NCBI GenBank assembly: GCA_945869935.1
Contig: CAMBSA010000104.1
Coordinates: forward strand, 1-6,587
Source of the DNA: Bordetella parapertussis
GTDB lineage: Bacteria > Pseudomonadota > Gammaproteobacteria > Burkholderiales > SG8-39
Direction of reading: 5' to 3'
Length of the DNA: 6,587 nt
In this document: piece by piece, positions 6,389 through 6,587 of the stretch
Numbering within the stretch: the stretch's first letter is position 1
How the letters are laid out: every line of letters begins with the position of its first letter
Position numbers and translations under genes: made by a program
The notes under the pieces: model-generated
What the model saw: the letters and a program-made list of their open reading frames with translations, nothing else
Database searches by the model: none
What the model was told of the DNA's origin: nothing

Positions 6389-6587
6389 TGCTCGAACTTC
6401 AGGACCTCAACGCGTTCTACGGCGTGAGCCATGTGCTGCAGGGCGTGTCGATGAAGATCGGCCCGGGTGAGGTGGTGTGCCTGCTCGGGCGCAACGGCGC
6501 GGGCAAGACCACCACGGTGTCGTCGATCATCGGCTTCGTGAAATCCCGTGACGGCAAGATACTGATGAACGGCGAGGACATTGCCGG
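6388..6587 (+). CDS. LivF-like ABC transporter ATP-binding protein (5' part, cut by window end)
   Basis: ATG 6388 shares one base with the LivG-like stop (TGATG), and GGAAGAAG at 6375-6382 provides a ribosome site. Sixty-six whole codons are visible. The N-terminus MLELQDLNAFYGVSHVLQGV and SMKIGPGEVVCLLGRNGAGKT lead into Walker A GRNGAGKTT (34-42). The GRNGAGKTT variant, the short N-terminus and AFYG (9-12) are typical of LivF as opposed to LivG. The gene would normally continue to about 230-240 residues. It forms the ATPase heterodimer with the LivG-like protein. The last gene of the canonical binding protein-LivH-LivM-LivG-LivF order, it completes the importer. Confidence 0.92.
   Translation, partial: MLELQDLNAFYGVSHVLQGVSMKIGPGEVVCLLGRNGAGKTTTVSSIIGFVKSRDGKILMNGEDIA

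Overview
The window is GC-rich and strongly biased towards G or C at third codon positions. Every gene supported here lies on the + strand, packed end to end. Base composition, the compact layout and the gene families suggest a proteobacterium, most likely a betaproteobacterium of the Burkholderiales type. That placement is an inference from style, because no taxonomic marker gene is present.

Layout: (1) 1-173 is the 3' end of a gene whose C-terminus resembles class III (LigB-type) extradiol ring-cleavage dioxygenases. (2) 219-1130 encodes an NMT1/THI5-like substrate-binding-type protein with no visible signal peptide. (3) 1133-1915 encodes a divergent short-chain dehydrogenase/reductase (SDR) whose usual catalytic residues are replaced. 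(4) 1929-2435 encodes a MarR-family regulator. (5) 2477-3688 encodes a Tat-exported type I periplasmic binding protein of the branched-chain amino acid (Liv/HAAT) class. (6) 3713-4591 and 4593-5567 encode the LivH-like and LivM-like permeases. (7) 5564-6388 encodes the LivG-like ATPase. (8) 6388 to the window end is the 5' part of the LivF-like ATPase.

The last five genes form one complete ABC importer of the hydrophobic amino acid transport family, apart from the cut-off LivF. In this family the substrate is often not an amino acid, and many proteobacterial copies sit in aromatic-acid catabolic clusters. With a likely ring-cleavage enzyme, an SDR and a MarR regulator immediately upstream, the simplest reading is a catabolic cluster: the transporter brings in an aromatic or related organic acid, enzymes upstream degrade it, and MarR senses the substrate or an intermediate. 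The actual substrate cannot be read from the sequence.

Gene junctions are tight (2 nt, 13 nt, 41 nt, 24 nt, 1 nt, a 4-nt overlap and a 1-nt overlap), which fits one or two polycistronic messages with translational coupling in the permease/ATPase part. The 41-nt gap before the binding-protein gene is the most plausible place for extra regulation and carries the clearest Shine-Dalgarno site. No RNA gene, mobile element, CRISPR array or convincing terminator was seen. The window looks like a fairly ordinary catabolic/transport operon. The points most worth a second look are the atypical SDR and the signal-less NMT1-like protein.
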